64,000 bases of DNA, taken from NCBI GenBank assembly GCA_903824665.1, contig CAIJXT010000019.1, positions 1 to 64,000 of the forward strand, given 5' to 3'. The notes under the pieces are model-generated. The model did not search any database, was not told the origin of the DNA, and worked only from the letters and a program-made list of their open reading frames with translations. Below, in pieces: positions 1 through 8,149 of this stretch; the first letter of the stretch is position 1, and each line of letters starts with the position of its first letter. Position numbers and translations under genes: made by a program. The DNA is from an uncultured Bacteroidota bacterium (GTDB lineage Bacteria; Bacteroidota; Bacteroidia; Chitinophagales; Chitinophagaceae).

Positions 1-346
1 AACTTCATCGTTACCTGCTGTTGCTATTTTATTTTTTCCAATCTTTCAAAGAACTTATTGCGACCCGTTTACCTTTGTAAACATCCTCAATCTTTTTGTC
101 AGTACCATGGACTCGAACCACTCGTGCAGCCTCTAACTGCGCACCGCTCAACTTTACTATTTTAAGAACTTTCTGTTACTTTTCCTTTACGCTCTTTCTG
201 TAAGGGAGTGCAAAGGTATAGAGTTGATTTCAGACTACCAAATTTTGTTTCAAATTTATTTTTAAAACTACTCCCGGTTACTCCGCTTTTTCAACTCCTC
301 AAAGAACTTTTCCCGTCACCGTTTCCGCTAAGGGAGTGCGAAGATA
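1..346 (-). promoter_or_regulatory. Probable rRNA operon leader (16S gene off left edge)
   Basis: Read on the minus strand, two promoters are each followed by the same initially transcribed sequence (GCACTCCCTTA) and by a box resembling AAGTTCTTTGA (plus-strand 299-309, 162-172, 46-56). The last box continues as AGTTCTTTGAAAGATTGG about 40 nt from the window edge. Tandem strong promoters and an AGTTCTTTGA antitermination-like box just ahead of 16S are what I know from Bacteroidota rRNA operons. The 16S gene itself is not in the window, so the assignment is inference. A tRNA operon leader is the main alternative. Confidence 0.6.
211..242 (-). promoter_or_regulatory. Leader promoter P2 (downstream)
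   Basis: On the minus strand, TACCTTTG (plus 211-218) is a perfect Bacteroidota -7 box. A TTTG -33 element (plus 239-242) lies 20 nt upstream. The transcribed sequence begins GCACTCCCTTA, as in P1. Confidence 0.7.
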
Positions 347-368
347 GAACGCTTTTCTCATCCTGCAA
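339..368 (-). promoter_or_regulatory. Leader promoter P1 (upstream)
   Basis: On the minus strand, TATCTTCG (plus 339-346; one mismatch to TAnnTTTG) has a TTTG -33 element at plus 365-368, 18 nt upstream. The 11 nt after the -7 box match those after P2, so P1 and P2 look like a duplicated promoter-leader unit 128 bp apart. Confidence 0.6.
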
Positions 369-504
369 AATCTATTTCAAGTTATTTTGAAGAAAACTTG
401 TTAAAACATCCCAAACCCTTACCTGCAGCCATTGTTACAACAGCCATAATAGCCCTTTGTAACTAATACAGGAGTTTCTTTTCTTTGCGTACTTTACAAC
501 CACT

Positions 505-1386
505 ATGATCAATTATAATACAAAAGCCTGGCTGCACAGCATATTCGTTTTCAAGAAGGCCGATACACTCCGCCAGCTGTTCCCAATGATACTTATTGTA
601 AGCGCCTACACCACCTGTATAGTATATATAGAGAACGACTGGCTGAAACTCAGCGAAAACAGCCCCATCAAGAACTTTACAATCCTGCAGACATTGCTCA
701 GCTTTGTCATTTCCATGTTGCTGGTGTTTCGCACCAATACCGCCTACGACCGTTGGTGGGAAGGTCGCAAGCTATGGGGCAGCCTGGTCAACAACAGCCG
801 TAACCTCGCTATCAAAATGAACGCGATGCTCCCACAAAATGATATCAAGAACAGGACATTCTTCCGTACCATCATCCCAATGTTCGCCACCGCATTGCAA
901 CAACACCTGCAATCCGAAACCACACGCCTGGAGCTGGACTCTGAGCCACACCCCGAAATACCCGACTTCGACCATACCAAGCACGTACCCAACCAGGTAG
1001 CCGCTCTTATGGCTACTAAACTCAACATCCTTTATAAAGAAAAGGTTATTTCCGGTGATCAGCTTATCGCCGTAAACAATGAGTTGCAATCTTTCCTGGA
1101 TACCTGTGGAGCCTGCGAGCGTATCAAAAACACACCAATACCCTACTCCTATAGTGTGTTCATCAAAAAATTCATTTTCCTGTACATCGCCACCTTGCCA
1201 CTCGGGCTATCCCTCTCGCTGCACTACTTACTCGTTCCTATTGTTGCGTTGGTGTTCTACGTACTCGCCAGTCTGGAAATGATTGCTGAAGAAATCGAAG
1301 ACCCGTTCGGCAACGACGATAACGACCTGCCGATGAAGAAAATGACTGCTAACATCCGCAAGAACGTTAACGACATCCTCCGCTGA
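505..1386 (+). CDS. Bestrophin family anion channel
   Basis: A 293-residue membrane protein of the bestrophin/UPF0187 (YneE) family, which forms pentameric chloride-type anion channels in the inner membrane. The family signature FRTNTAYDRWWEGRKLWG lies near residues 74-91, after two N-terminal membrane segments. A second hydrophobic pair lies near residues 210-260, followed by the acidic EEIEDPFGNDDNDLP belt that in bestrophins sits near the cytosolic gate. Length is normal for bacterial members. The gene stands alone and faces away from the leader promoters at the left edge. No clear -7 box was found upstream. The transported ion cannot be read from sequence. Confidence 0.9.
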   Translation: MINYNTKAWLHSIFVFKKADTLRQLFPMILIVSAYTTCIVYIENDWLKLSENSPIKNFTILQTLLSFVISMLLVFRTNTAYDRWWEGRKLWGSLVNNSRNLAIKMNAMLPQNDIKNRTFFRTIIPMFATALQQHLQSETTRLELDSEPHPEIPDFDHTKHVPNQVAALMATKLNILYKEKVISGDQLIAVNNELQSFLDTCGACERIKNTPIPYSYSVFIKKFIFLYIATLPLGLSLSLHYLLVPIVALVFYVLASLEMIAEEIEDPFGNDDNDLPMKKMTANIRKNVNDILR

Positions 1387-1469
1387 TACTATATTATGTT
1401 TAGCGGTCTGCATACACACTGCAATCAGGCATGAATTTGTATATCCAAAAGAGAATGATCATCGTCACA

Positions 1470-1498
1470 TTTGTTTAACGTCTCAATACCTACCTTTG
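1470..1498 (+). promoter_or_regulatory. Promoter of hbd
   Basis: TTTG (1470-1473), 17 nt, then TACCTTTG (1491-1498), a textbook Bacteroidota -33/-7 pair. It decides the start of the next gene: an in-frame ATG at 1496 lies inside the -7 box, so translation must begin at the ATG at 1523. Confidence 0.75.
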
Positions 1499-1522
1499 CA
1501 CCCCAAACTAAAAAAGGGAATA

Positions 1523-2440
1523 ATGCAAGGCGGAATAAGCAACGTGACAGTGATAGGATCAGGAACTATGGGAAATGGAATCGCACACACATTTGCACAG
1601 TGTGGGTTCAATGTTTGCATGATGGACATAAGTCAGGATGCGCTGGACAAGGCCATTGCTACCATCACCCGCAACCTCGATCGACAGATCGCGAAGGGCA
1701 CTTTGACCGAAAACAACAAAAAAGAAACACTATCCCGCATTGCTACTCACACCATTATGGCAGATGCTGTTGCCAATGCAGACCTTGTAGTAGAAGCCGC
1801 CACCGAGAACATTGCACTCAAAATCAGCATCTTTCGTCAGTTAGACGAGCTCAGTCCTGCTGCATGCATTCTTGCTTCCAATACTTCTTCCATATCCATC
1901 ACCAAAATTGCATCGGCTACCAAAAGACCCGAGAAGGTTATCGGTATGCACTTCATGAATCCGGTACCGGTTATGAAACTGGTAGAAGTAATAAATGGGT
2001 ACTCTACAGCCAAAACCGTAACGCAAACCATATATAAGTTATCTGAGCAACTGGGCAAGTTGCCTTGTGTAGCCAATGACTATCCCGGCTTCGTTGCCAA
2101 CCGAATATTGATGCCCATGATCAATGAAGCCATCATTACACTTCAGGAGGGCGTTGCTGGCGTTGCCGAGATAGATACAATTATGAAACTGGGCATGGCC
2201 CACCCTATGGGTCCATTGCAACTCGCCGACTTCATAGGGCTCGATACATGCCTGTCTATACTCACCGTACTGCATTCAGGTATCGGCATACCCAAGTATG
2301 CTCCGGCTACATTGCTTGTCAATATGGTGCAGGCCGGCTGCCTGGGCGCAAAGAGCGGAGAGGGTTTCTACAAATACACGCCAGGTAGCAAAGAACTTGT
2401 TGTCAGCCCGCTGTTTGCAGCAAAAGAATGGAACAATTAG
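1523..2440 (+). CDS. hbd: 3-hydroxybutyryl-CoA dehydrogenase
   Basis: A 305-residue NAD(P)-dependent dehydrogenase of the 3-hydroxyacyl-CoA dehydrogenase family. It interconverts 3-hydroxybutyryl-CoA and acetoacetyl-CoA in the cytosol. The N-terminal Rossmann motif GSGTMGNGIAH is followed by the SNTSS segment and the catalytic His region GMHFMNPVPVMKLVE. The C-terminal dimerization domain carries PGFVANRILMPMINEA and MAHPMGPLQLADFIGLD. The start at 1523 rather than 1496 follows from the promoter. It is single-domain with no fused hydratase, as in Hbd/PaaH. The gene converges on coaD with 9 bp between them. No other fatty acid or butyrate genes are nearby, so the pathway is open. Confidence 0.92.
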   Translation: MQGGISNVTVIGSGTMGNGIAHTFAQCGFNVCMMDISQDALDKAIATITRNLDRQIAKGTLTENNKKETLSRIATHTIMADAVANADLVVEAATENIALKISIFRQLDELSPAACILASNTSSISITKIASATKRPEKVIGMHFMNPVPVMKLVEVINGYSTAKTVTQTIYKLSEQLGKLPCVANDYPGFVANRILMPMINEAIITLQEGVAGVAEIDTIMKLGMAHPMGPLQLADFIGLDTCLSILTVLHSGIGIPKYAPATLLVNMVQAGCLGAKSGEGFYKYTPGSKELVVSPLFAAKEWNN

Positions 2441-2449
2441 TGCTTTTGA

Positions 2450-2908
2450 TTAAAGCCTTACCTGACCCGGTATAAACATGCCTGCATTGCCACCGTTACG
2501 TATCACATCACGTACCAACGTCGACGATATGGTTGAATACACTGGCGAACAGGTGAGGAAAATTGTCTCAATACCCGGAGCCAGCATTCTGTTCATATCA
2601 GCAATTGCTTTCTCGTATTCAAAATCGCTGATGTAGCGGATACCCCTTAAAATATACTGAGCATCTACTTTTTTGCAGTAATCCACTGTCAACCCCTCAT
2701 AACCGTGCACTTCAATCCGAGGGTCTGCTGCAAATATTTCCTTTATCCATCCGGCCCGCTGGTCTATCGAAAACATAGGCTGCTTCGATGCATTGATACC
2801 TACCCCAATGATCAACTTATCAAAAAGCGAGACCGCACGCTCTATAATATCCACATGACCCAGTGTTATCGGGTCGAAAGTGCCTGGAAAAAGACAAATA
2901 CGCTGCAT
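2450..2908 (-). CDS. coaD: Phosphopantetheine adenylyltransferase
   Basis: A 152-residue nucleotidyltransferase for the penultimate step of coenzyme A synthesis, 4'-phosphopantetheine plus ATP to dephospho-CoA. Visible family motifs are FPGTFDPITLGHVDII (T/HxGH fold, residues 7-22), YILRGIRYISDFEYE and the STISSTLVRDVI segment near the C-terminus. Length matches the family. Its ATG shares one base with the rsmD stop (TAATG), so the two are translationally coupled. rsmD-coaD pairing is common in bacteria. Confidence 0.95.
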   Translation of the reverse strand: MQRICLFPGTFDPITLGHVDIIERAVSLFDKLIIGVGINASKQPMFSIDQRAGWIKEIFAADPRIEVHGYEGLTVDYCKKVDAQYILRGIRYISDFEYEKAIADMNRMLAPGIETIFLTCSPVYSTISSTLVRDVIRNGGNAGMFIPGQVRL

Positions 2909-3453
2909 TATGCTACTGGTTGTGTGAAAAAAGTAAATACCGTGGTGCCGTAATTTTTAATGCGGGAAAAACGGGGATGTTTCTGGTAATCATTACGCGG
3001 TGTGTGCTCCAGCACAAAAGTGCCACCTGGCAGCAGCAGGTTCTTCTCAAAAACCAGTAATGGCAGCTCGTCTATTTGATCCAGCGCATAGGGCGGTCCG
3101 GCAAAAATAAAATCATACTGATCTGTACATTGCTTTACAAACTTGAACACATCGCCTTTTACGATCTGCAGCCGGTCCGATATTCCCAGTTCTTTCGACG
3201 TCTTCTTAATAAAGTCAATCGTCGACGGATCGCGCTCTACCAGCGTCATATCTGCAGCGCCACGCGATGCCAGTTCATAGGTAATACTGCCGGTGCCACC
3301 AAAAATATCAAGCGTTTTGATACCGTCCAGATCTATGCTGTTCTGAAGCATGTTAAACAACCCCTCTTTGGCAACTTCTGTTGTGGGCCGCGCCGGTATA
3401 CGTGCCGGTGGGCTGAATCTCCGGCCTCCAAATGTTCCTCCTACAATACGCAT
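2908..3453 (-). CDS. rsmD: 16S rRNA (guanine966-N2)-methyltransferase, RsmD-like
   Basis: A 181-residue class I SAM-dependent methyltransferase that by family methylates G966 of 16S rRNA. It starts MRIVGGTFGGRRF, the usual RsmD N-terminus, so the ATG at 3453 is preferred over the one at 3492. SAM motif I is TLDIFGGTGSITYE. The catalytic motif IV reads FAGPPYAL, where the family normally has (D/N)PPY. The codon is GGA, two changes away from GAC. The gene overlaps the DUF3822 gene upstream by 13 nt and coaD downstream by 1 nt, so all three form one operon. Catalytic competence is uncertain because of the Gly. Confidence 0.88.
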   Translation of the reverse strand: MRIVGGTFGGRRFSPPARIPARPTTEVAKEGLFNMLQNSIDLDGIKTLDIFGGTGSITYELASRGAADMTLVERDPSTIDFIKKTSKELGISDRLQIVKGDVFKFVKQCTDQYDFIFAGPPYALDQIDELPLLVFEKNLLLPGGTFVLEHTPRNDYQKHPRFSRIKNYGTTVFTFFTQPVA

Positions 3454-4274
3454 CCTAACAATTGATTGGCAAGCATTACAGATGGGTCCCACCGGTCATG
3501 AATCGTATGTCCGTTTCCACCCTTTATACCCGGGAAATATTGAGTCAACTCATTGATTACGTCATATTCTGCTCCAGATAGTGCATTGCACGTGATATTC
3601 AGCTTGGCAGCGTCAATATAGTTTTCCCGGCATAGCAGCTTTATCGCATAGGCAATATCCTCTGCACCCGAGTAGTCAAAAATCCGGTGCCACAGCAACT
3701 GACTATAGTTATGCAGTGTAGCAGTAACCTGATCATTGCTGATGCAGCACTGCAACTGCAGGCTCTGAGCCTGTCGTACACCAAACTGATAGGCAGCCAA
3801 TGGCTGGATAACTGCCTTCTTGAAGTTTATCCTGATCAATTCAGACATATTCAGCGGTATAGAGTGCAGATACGTAGCCTTATCATTGATCAGAGGATAC
3901 TTCACAATGGCTTCCTGTTCTTCAATATAGAAAATTCGCTGCATCCACTGCACCGCATCCCGCTCGGCATACAACTCATCTGGGACAATTATGTTCTTAT
4001 GACTGCTCACGAAAAGACCCTTTACCTTCTCCCGCACCAGCAGCAAAGGCTCATTAGCAAACAAATGCTCAAAAAAATCGAGCTCCCATACCGGTTTGTT
4101 CCTGCTGTAGCCTGCATAATGAATGGTAAGCAACTCCTTTGTGATACTAAACCCGGCCACAAAAAGGCCACGTTCAGCAAGCACACACACCACCAATGCC
4201 ACCCTCGACAAAAGGGTTTCATCCTCCCGCACATTGTAAACCTGCTCGTAAGTGTTGGTATCGGTGTTTGCCAT
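3441..4274 (-). CDS. DUF3822 family protein
   Basis: A 277-residue protein of DUF3822, a Bacteroidota family of unknown role usually encoded just upstream of rsmD and coaD, as here. No signal peptide or membrane segment. I see alternating beta strands and acidic stretches consistent with an ASKHA-like fold proposed for this family, but no catalytic motif I can defend. It is the first gene of a minus-strand operon DUF3822-rsmD-coaD with overlapping ends, and about 380 bp of non-coding sequence precedes it. Confidence 0.8.
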   Translation of the reverse strand: MANTDTNTYEQVYNVREDETLLSRVALVVCVLAERGLFVAGFSITKELLTIHYAGYSRNKPVWELDFFEHLFANEPLLLVREKVKGLFVSSHKNIIVPDELYAERDAVQWMQRIFYIEEQEAIVKYPLINDKATYLHSIPLNMSELIRINFKKAVIQPLAAYQFGVRQAQSLQLQCCISNDQVTATLHNYSQLLWHRIFDYSGAEDIAYAIKLLCRENYIDAAKLNITCNALSGAEYDVINELTQYFPGIKGGNGHTIHDRWDPSVMLANQLLGCVL

Positions 4275-4657
4275 AGCTTAACTGCACAATTATAAGAAAT
4301 AGTCCTTGTAATTACCTAATTATCTTCATGCCGGGTCTTTTTCTACTATTGTCATACCTCAACCCTTCCGTCAGAAAACCACTACTTCAATATACAGAAT
4401 GCAGTAATTTCTGCCCGTCTGGTCTGCAAATTTACCTATATCCTGCTGATTTGCCGCACCCCAATACTTTCAGTCATCGCAGGTAATAAAATTACACCTA
4501 TTTTTACACCTGTGCGCTCATAATTAGGTGACCATTTTACGTAAACGATCACTATCCCTATAACAGCTCTTTTATTCCTGAACTGCGTGGATAGCGTTAA
4601 TGCAAATTCAATAAAAATACGGATGGAGCAATCTTCCCGTGATTACAGCTTTTAGTA
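4275..4657. other. Intergenic region without a gene
   Basis: A 383-bp divergent spacer between the DUF3822 operon (minus) and the MlaF-like gene (plus). A TAAATTTG box on the minus strand (plus 4427-4434) could serve the operon but is 150 nt from the start. No MlaE-type permease or other ORF is present. Nothing else stands out. Confidence 0.5.
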
Positions 4658-5449
4658 ATGATAGAAATCAAGAACATAAAAAAGAGTTTTGGTGAAAAAA
4701 TAGTGCTGAACGATGTGTCTGCAACTATGGATGCCGGCAACACCAATCTGATCATTGGCACGAGCGGCAGCGGCAAAACCGTCCTCATGAAAATAATGAT
4801 CGGCCTGCTCCCTGTCGACTCCGGATCCGTATTGTACGAGGGTAAAGATATTACCCGCATGAACGAGACCGAACTCAAAGAACTGCGTATGCAGGTAGGC
4901 ATGCTGTTTCAGGGCAGTGCCCTCTTCGACAGCAAAACGGTCGAAGCCAATGTTATGTTCCCGCTCGATATGTTCACAAAATCATCTTACCGCGAGAAAC
5001 TGAAGAGGGTAAACGAAGTACTGGACCGGGTAAACCTCAAAGACGCCAACAAAAAATTCCCAGCAGAGATAAGTGGTGGTATGAAAAAACGCGTAGCATT
5101 GGCCAGAGCCATTGTACAGAACCCCAAATACCTGTTTTGCGACGAACCCAACTCCGGTCTCGACCCGCAAACGTCACTGGTTATCGATAAATTAATTCAG
5201 GAAATTACTAACGAATACAAGATCACCACCGTCATAAACACCCATGACATGAATACGGTAATGGAAAGTGGCGACTATATACTATACCTCTACAAAGGCA
5301 ACAAACAATGGGAAGGCTCCAACAAAGACATCATTTTCAGCAAAGACGAAAAACTGAACGCTTTCATTTTTGCCTCAGAGTTTTTGGCAAAAGCAAAGGA
5401 AATGAGCATGATTGAAGCCAATGAACAAAAACGGAATCTTCAGAAATAG
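4658..5449 (+). CDS. MlaF-like ABC transporter ATP-binding protein
   Basis: A 263-residue ABC ATPase. Walker A is GTSGSGKT (about residues 33-40), the signature loop is SGGMKKRVALARA, Walker B is YLFCDEPNSGLDP and the switch His is in NTHDMN. The SGGMKKR form of the signature is typical of the MlaF/YrbF/TGD3 branch, which powers phospholipid or lipid exchange between membranes with MlaE-type permeases and MCE proteins. No permease or MCE gene is within several kb on either side, which is unusual because in Bacteroidota mlaE normally sits directly upstream. Transport role by family; substrate unknown. Confidence 0.88.
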   Translation: MIEIKNIKKSFGEKIVLNDVSATMDAGNTNLIIGTSGSGKTVLMKIMIGLLPVDSGSVLYEGKDITRMNETELKELRMQVGMLFQGSALFDSKTVEANVMFPLDMFTKSSYREKLKRVNEVLDRVNLKDANKKFPAEISGGMKKRVALARAIVQNPKYLFCDEPNSGLDPQTSLVIDKLIQEITNEYKITTVINTHDMNTVMESGDYILYLYKGNKQWEGSNKDIIFSKDEKLNAFIFASEFLAKAKEMSMIEANEQKRNLQK

Positions 5450-5557
5450 CACTTTTAATGCACCCTCTGATCTCCGCCACACCCATACACCCGCAAACAG
5501 CGCACACATTAGTCCGAATTTCTTTTATTTTTATCCCTGAATTTTCAATTCTGAATA

Positions 5558-6037
5558 ATGCACTTTAAAATCAACCTGACACTGATTGCAGTACTATCCA
5601 TAGTCTTGTTCTTCAGCATACCGTTTTACAACAACTGGCTGAATACGAATTTGCTGAATCCGTCACTCAGCTTCTGGACATTGTATAAACAAATGGATAT
5701 CGAGCAGCGCAAAATCTCCAGGTTCGGCTACTCATATGTCATTTACAAAGAGGTCGCAGGTGTGTTTGCATCTGCAAAGATCAAAAATCCTGTCCTGCTG
5801 CTTCCTCCCGATGCCTTTCTGAAAGAGCGCCGTGTGACAAATCTTGCTGTTGTAGAACCTGCAATTTTCTACTATTTCACCGGCCACAAAGCTGTTTGGT
5901 ACAATAGCCCCGGCGTTGCTGCCGCCAATTGTGCACTAGTGCCAGACAATAATGGCAAAGTAGTACTGAAGAGAATCACTACACCCGAAGACCTTAACAA
6001 TATGATCACCGCTTACAAAAAATACAAAATAGATTAA
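5558..6037 (+). CDS. Hypothetical protein with one N-terminal membrane segment
   Basis: A 159-residue protein I do not recognise. One hydrophobic helix (about residues 6-24) is followed by a soluble domain of about 130 residues that would lie outside the cytoplasm. No lipobox and no recognisable catalytic motif. It ends 4 bp before the next gene, so the two are almost certainly co-transcribed and may form a functional pair with that polytopic membrane protein. Confidence 0.7.
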   Translation: MHFKINLTLIAVLSIVLFFSIPFYNNWLNTNLLNPSLSFWTLYKQMDIEQRKISRFGYSYVIYKEVAGVFASAKIKNPVLLLPPDAFLKERRVTNLAVVEPAIFYYFTGHKAVWYNSPGVAAANCALVPDNNGKVVLKRITTPEDLNNMITAYKKYKID

Positions 6038-6041
6038 TTCT

Positions 6042-7493
6042 ATGAACATTATCGGGCTTATCTGTATTCTTATTGCTCAGTTTTTCTCTGGTGCCGGCAT
6101 TGTGAGGTTATTCCGTATTCAACTCTCCACAGTGCCTTCATGGTGTCTTTCTATGATCACCGGGGTGGCACTTACATCATTCGTTCCCTGCTTCATGCAG
6201 TTGCTCGGTATTCCTATTACACATACTTACACAGCCATATCCATTGGGTTGTTCACTGCATTGTGCAGTATCCCGCTCATTTTACCTTTCCGCATGCCTC
6301 GGCTGGGTACCATTGTACTGCCCAAAATGTATGAATTGCCCTTTATACTCGTATTCCTGTTCCTGATCGTATCCAGCCTGTGGCGTTGTTTCTATTTCCC
6401 GCCTACTCCCCGCGACGTACTGGCAGGTGCTGAGCTCCTCGCCGAATTCACTGTCCGCGAGCACACTATGGTCAATTCCGTATACAGCATCGACCTGCAT
6501 ACCACCAACAATCAGTTCAAATCCCCTTACCTCACCTCACTGCAGATCATCTACAAGCTTTATGTCTGTCCGTTCGGGCAGCTTTGGCTGGGCTCACTGT
6601 TCGTGCCACTCGTCATCTGGCTATACAACATCCTCCGCGATCGCATACATTCCCTGCTTGCCTGCATGGTGCTGCTGATGTATTTCGCCATACCCGATGC
6701 TTTCGCCTACACCTATATCATGTTGTACGACTTCAGCAATATGGTCTTCTTCTTCAGTGGCTTCTACTTCCTTACGCAATACATCCTCCACAAGCGCCAG
6801 CCCGATTTCGCATTTTCCGTTTTCCTTTTCGGCATCGCTACCTACATCAGGGTAGAGACGCTGGTGCTGGTGGCGTTGGTATCGCTAATGCCCGCCTTTA
6901 ATTATTACAAAGAAAAACTCCCGCTCCCCAGGATTGCACTACGCACACTGCTGCTCATGGCTGGTCCGGTCTTCTTCTACATTGTGTGTATGCACATCTT
7001 CATCCCCAATTTTGTACCTGCCAAACTCGATACCGCCGGTCAGATCAACCAGAATCTTACCGACGTATCCGCATACTTCACACGCCTTTCTGCTATCAAC
7101 GATTTACTTATTTTCTCCGAAAAAGGAGTCCTCGTTTTCGGATACTACATGTACTTCTTTATGGCTATACTCACATTCGACCTGATCTTCATCCGCAAGT
7201 TTACCCGCGAGGCGCGCATGGCTTTGTTTGGCATCGGGGTGGTCTATTTTGGTCTGGCATTTCTGGGCTACCTGCTGCCGTTGTTCGATGTACTCAATAC
7301 TACCAAGCGTGGCCTGTTCAAGGTAATCCCACTCATATCATTATATTATGCCAATAGCGGCATGATCACCCGCATATCAGACTACCTGAAACGAAAAGAG
7401 CTTAAAGCCTCAGAACCCGATACACAAACCACCACAGCCCCCAGGCCAGTTGTGGCATCAGCAAAACAAAAAGAAGGGAAAGCTAAAAAATAA
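6042..7493 (+). CDS. Polytopic membrane protein, GT-C-like, function unknown
   Basis: A 483-residue protein with about 10-12 membrane helices and a Thr/Ala/Lys-rich cytosolic tail (last 35 residues). The layout resembles GT-C glycosyltransferases or their accessory proteins, including a large extracytoplasmic loop after the third or fourth helix (PTPRDVLAGAELLAEFTVRE). I see no clean catalytic DD/DE motif in the first loop, so enzyme activity is not claimed. It follows the single-span protein with a 4-bp gap. Confidence 0.65.
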   Translation: MNIIGLICILIAQFFSGAGIVRLFRIQLSTVPSWCLSMITGVALTSFVPCFMQLLGIPITHTYTAISIGLFTALCSIPLILPFRMPRLGTIVLPKMYELPFILVFLFLIVSSLWRCFYFPPTPRDVLAGAELLAEFTVREHTMVNSVYSIDLHTTNNQFKSPYLTSLQIIYKLYVCPFGQLWLGSLFVPLVIWLYNILRDRIHSLLACMVLLMYFAIPDAFAYTYIMLYDFSNMVFFFSGFYFLTQYILHKRQPDFAFSVFLFGIATYIRVETLVLVALVSLMPAFNYYKEKLPLPRIALRTLLLMAGPVFFYIVCMHIFIPNFVPAKLDTAGQINQNLTDVSAYFTRLSAINDLLIFSEKGVLVFGYYMYFFMAILTFDLIFIRKFTREARMALFGIGVVYFGLAFLGYLLPLFDVLNTTKRGLFKVIPLISLYYANSGMITRISDYLKRKELKASEPDTQTTTAPRPVVASAKQKEGKAKK

Positions 7494-7516
7494 CCTCGCG
7501 GCTCGCTGTCAGTTTC

Positions 7517-8092
7517 TTATTTCTTATGGCACCGGCCATACGACTGCCGCAACAGCGCTACAAGCTCCGCATCATACTCCGACACGGCCGTTAGCACCAC
7601 CATGTGCGATATACGGGGCATTGGTCCGGTAAGTTTTGATTTGGCCACACGGCCCGCACACGGCTCATCACCCAGATCCAGACCCAGCCGCAGTTCTTTG
7701 GGCTTTATGTTTATTGCCGCAAACTCTCTTGTGGCGGTAAATGAAACATAGGTTTTCTTGGGTATCACCTGCACGTCTGCAAAATCCGCCTGTATCTTCG
7801 CTACAATGCCATCAAACAATATCCGCATGTTTTCAGCCTTGGCAAACTGCTGATCCAGCAAGTTGCCCTCATTCATATATACCGGCTTACCGCCGTTCAG
7901 ATACATACCCGACAGCAGGTTGGCCTGCAGGTGGTTCATGCCATGTGCCTCCTTCAGCCAGTTCAGCAGCTCCATAGGCTTGGTATAGCCGCTGCCTGCC
8001 AGCACCGGCATCCACTCCTCCACCGTCCTGCCCGTATGCTGTTTGGCAGTTTCAATAAATTCCTTTTCAAAATCTCCTGAAGTCTTTGCCAT
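7517..8092 (-). CDS. DUF4287-DUF5655 protein
   Basis: A 191-residue cytosolic protein. The N-terminal half (about residues 15-65, with TGRTVEEWMPVL and HGMNHLQANLL) matches DUF4287, and the C-terminal half (about 75-190) matches DUF5655, whose members carry a TYVSFTATREFAAINIK-like core. Biochemical role unknown. Convergent with the membrane pair (24 bp). Single-gene unit. Confidence 0.8.
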   Translation of the reverse strand: MAKTSGDFEKEFIETAKQHTGRTVEEWMPVLAGSGYTKPMELLNWLKEAHGMNHLQANLLSGMYLNGGKPVYMNEGNLLDQQFAKAENMRILFDGIVAKIQADFADVQVIPKKTYVSFTATREFAAINIKPKELRLGLDLGDEPCAGRVAKSKLTGPMPRISHMVVLTAVSEYDAELVALLRQSYGRCHKK

Positions 8093-8149
8093 ATACTATT
8101 CGCTTTTGATGTTTGTTAACTTGATTCAGACTACTTTGCCGGCAATAAC

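Noticed and set aside
100-150. Functional tRNA gene on the minus strand
   Set aside because: A T-loop-like TTCGAGT and D-arm-like stretch are present, but the T-stem pairs poorly, the anticodon arm is missing and the acceptor stem does not close.
1471-2037. 188-codon ORF overlapping hbd in another frame
   Set aside because: His/Cys/Arg-rich frame-shadow of hbd; no family.
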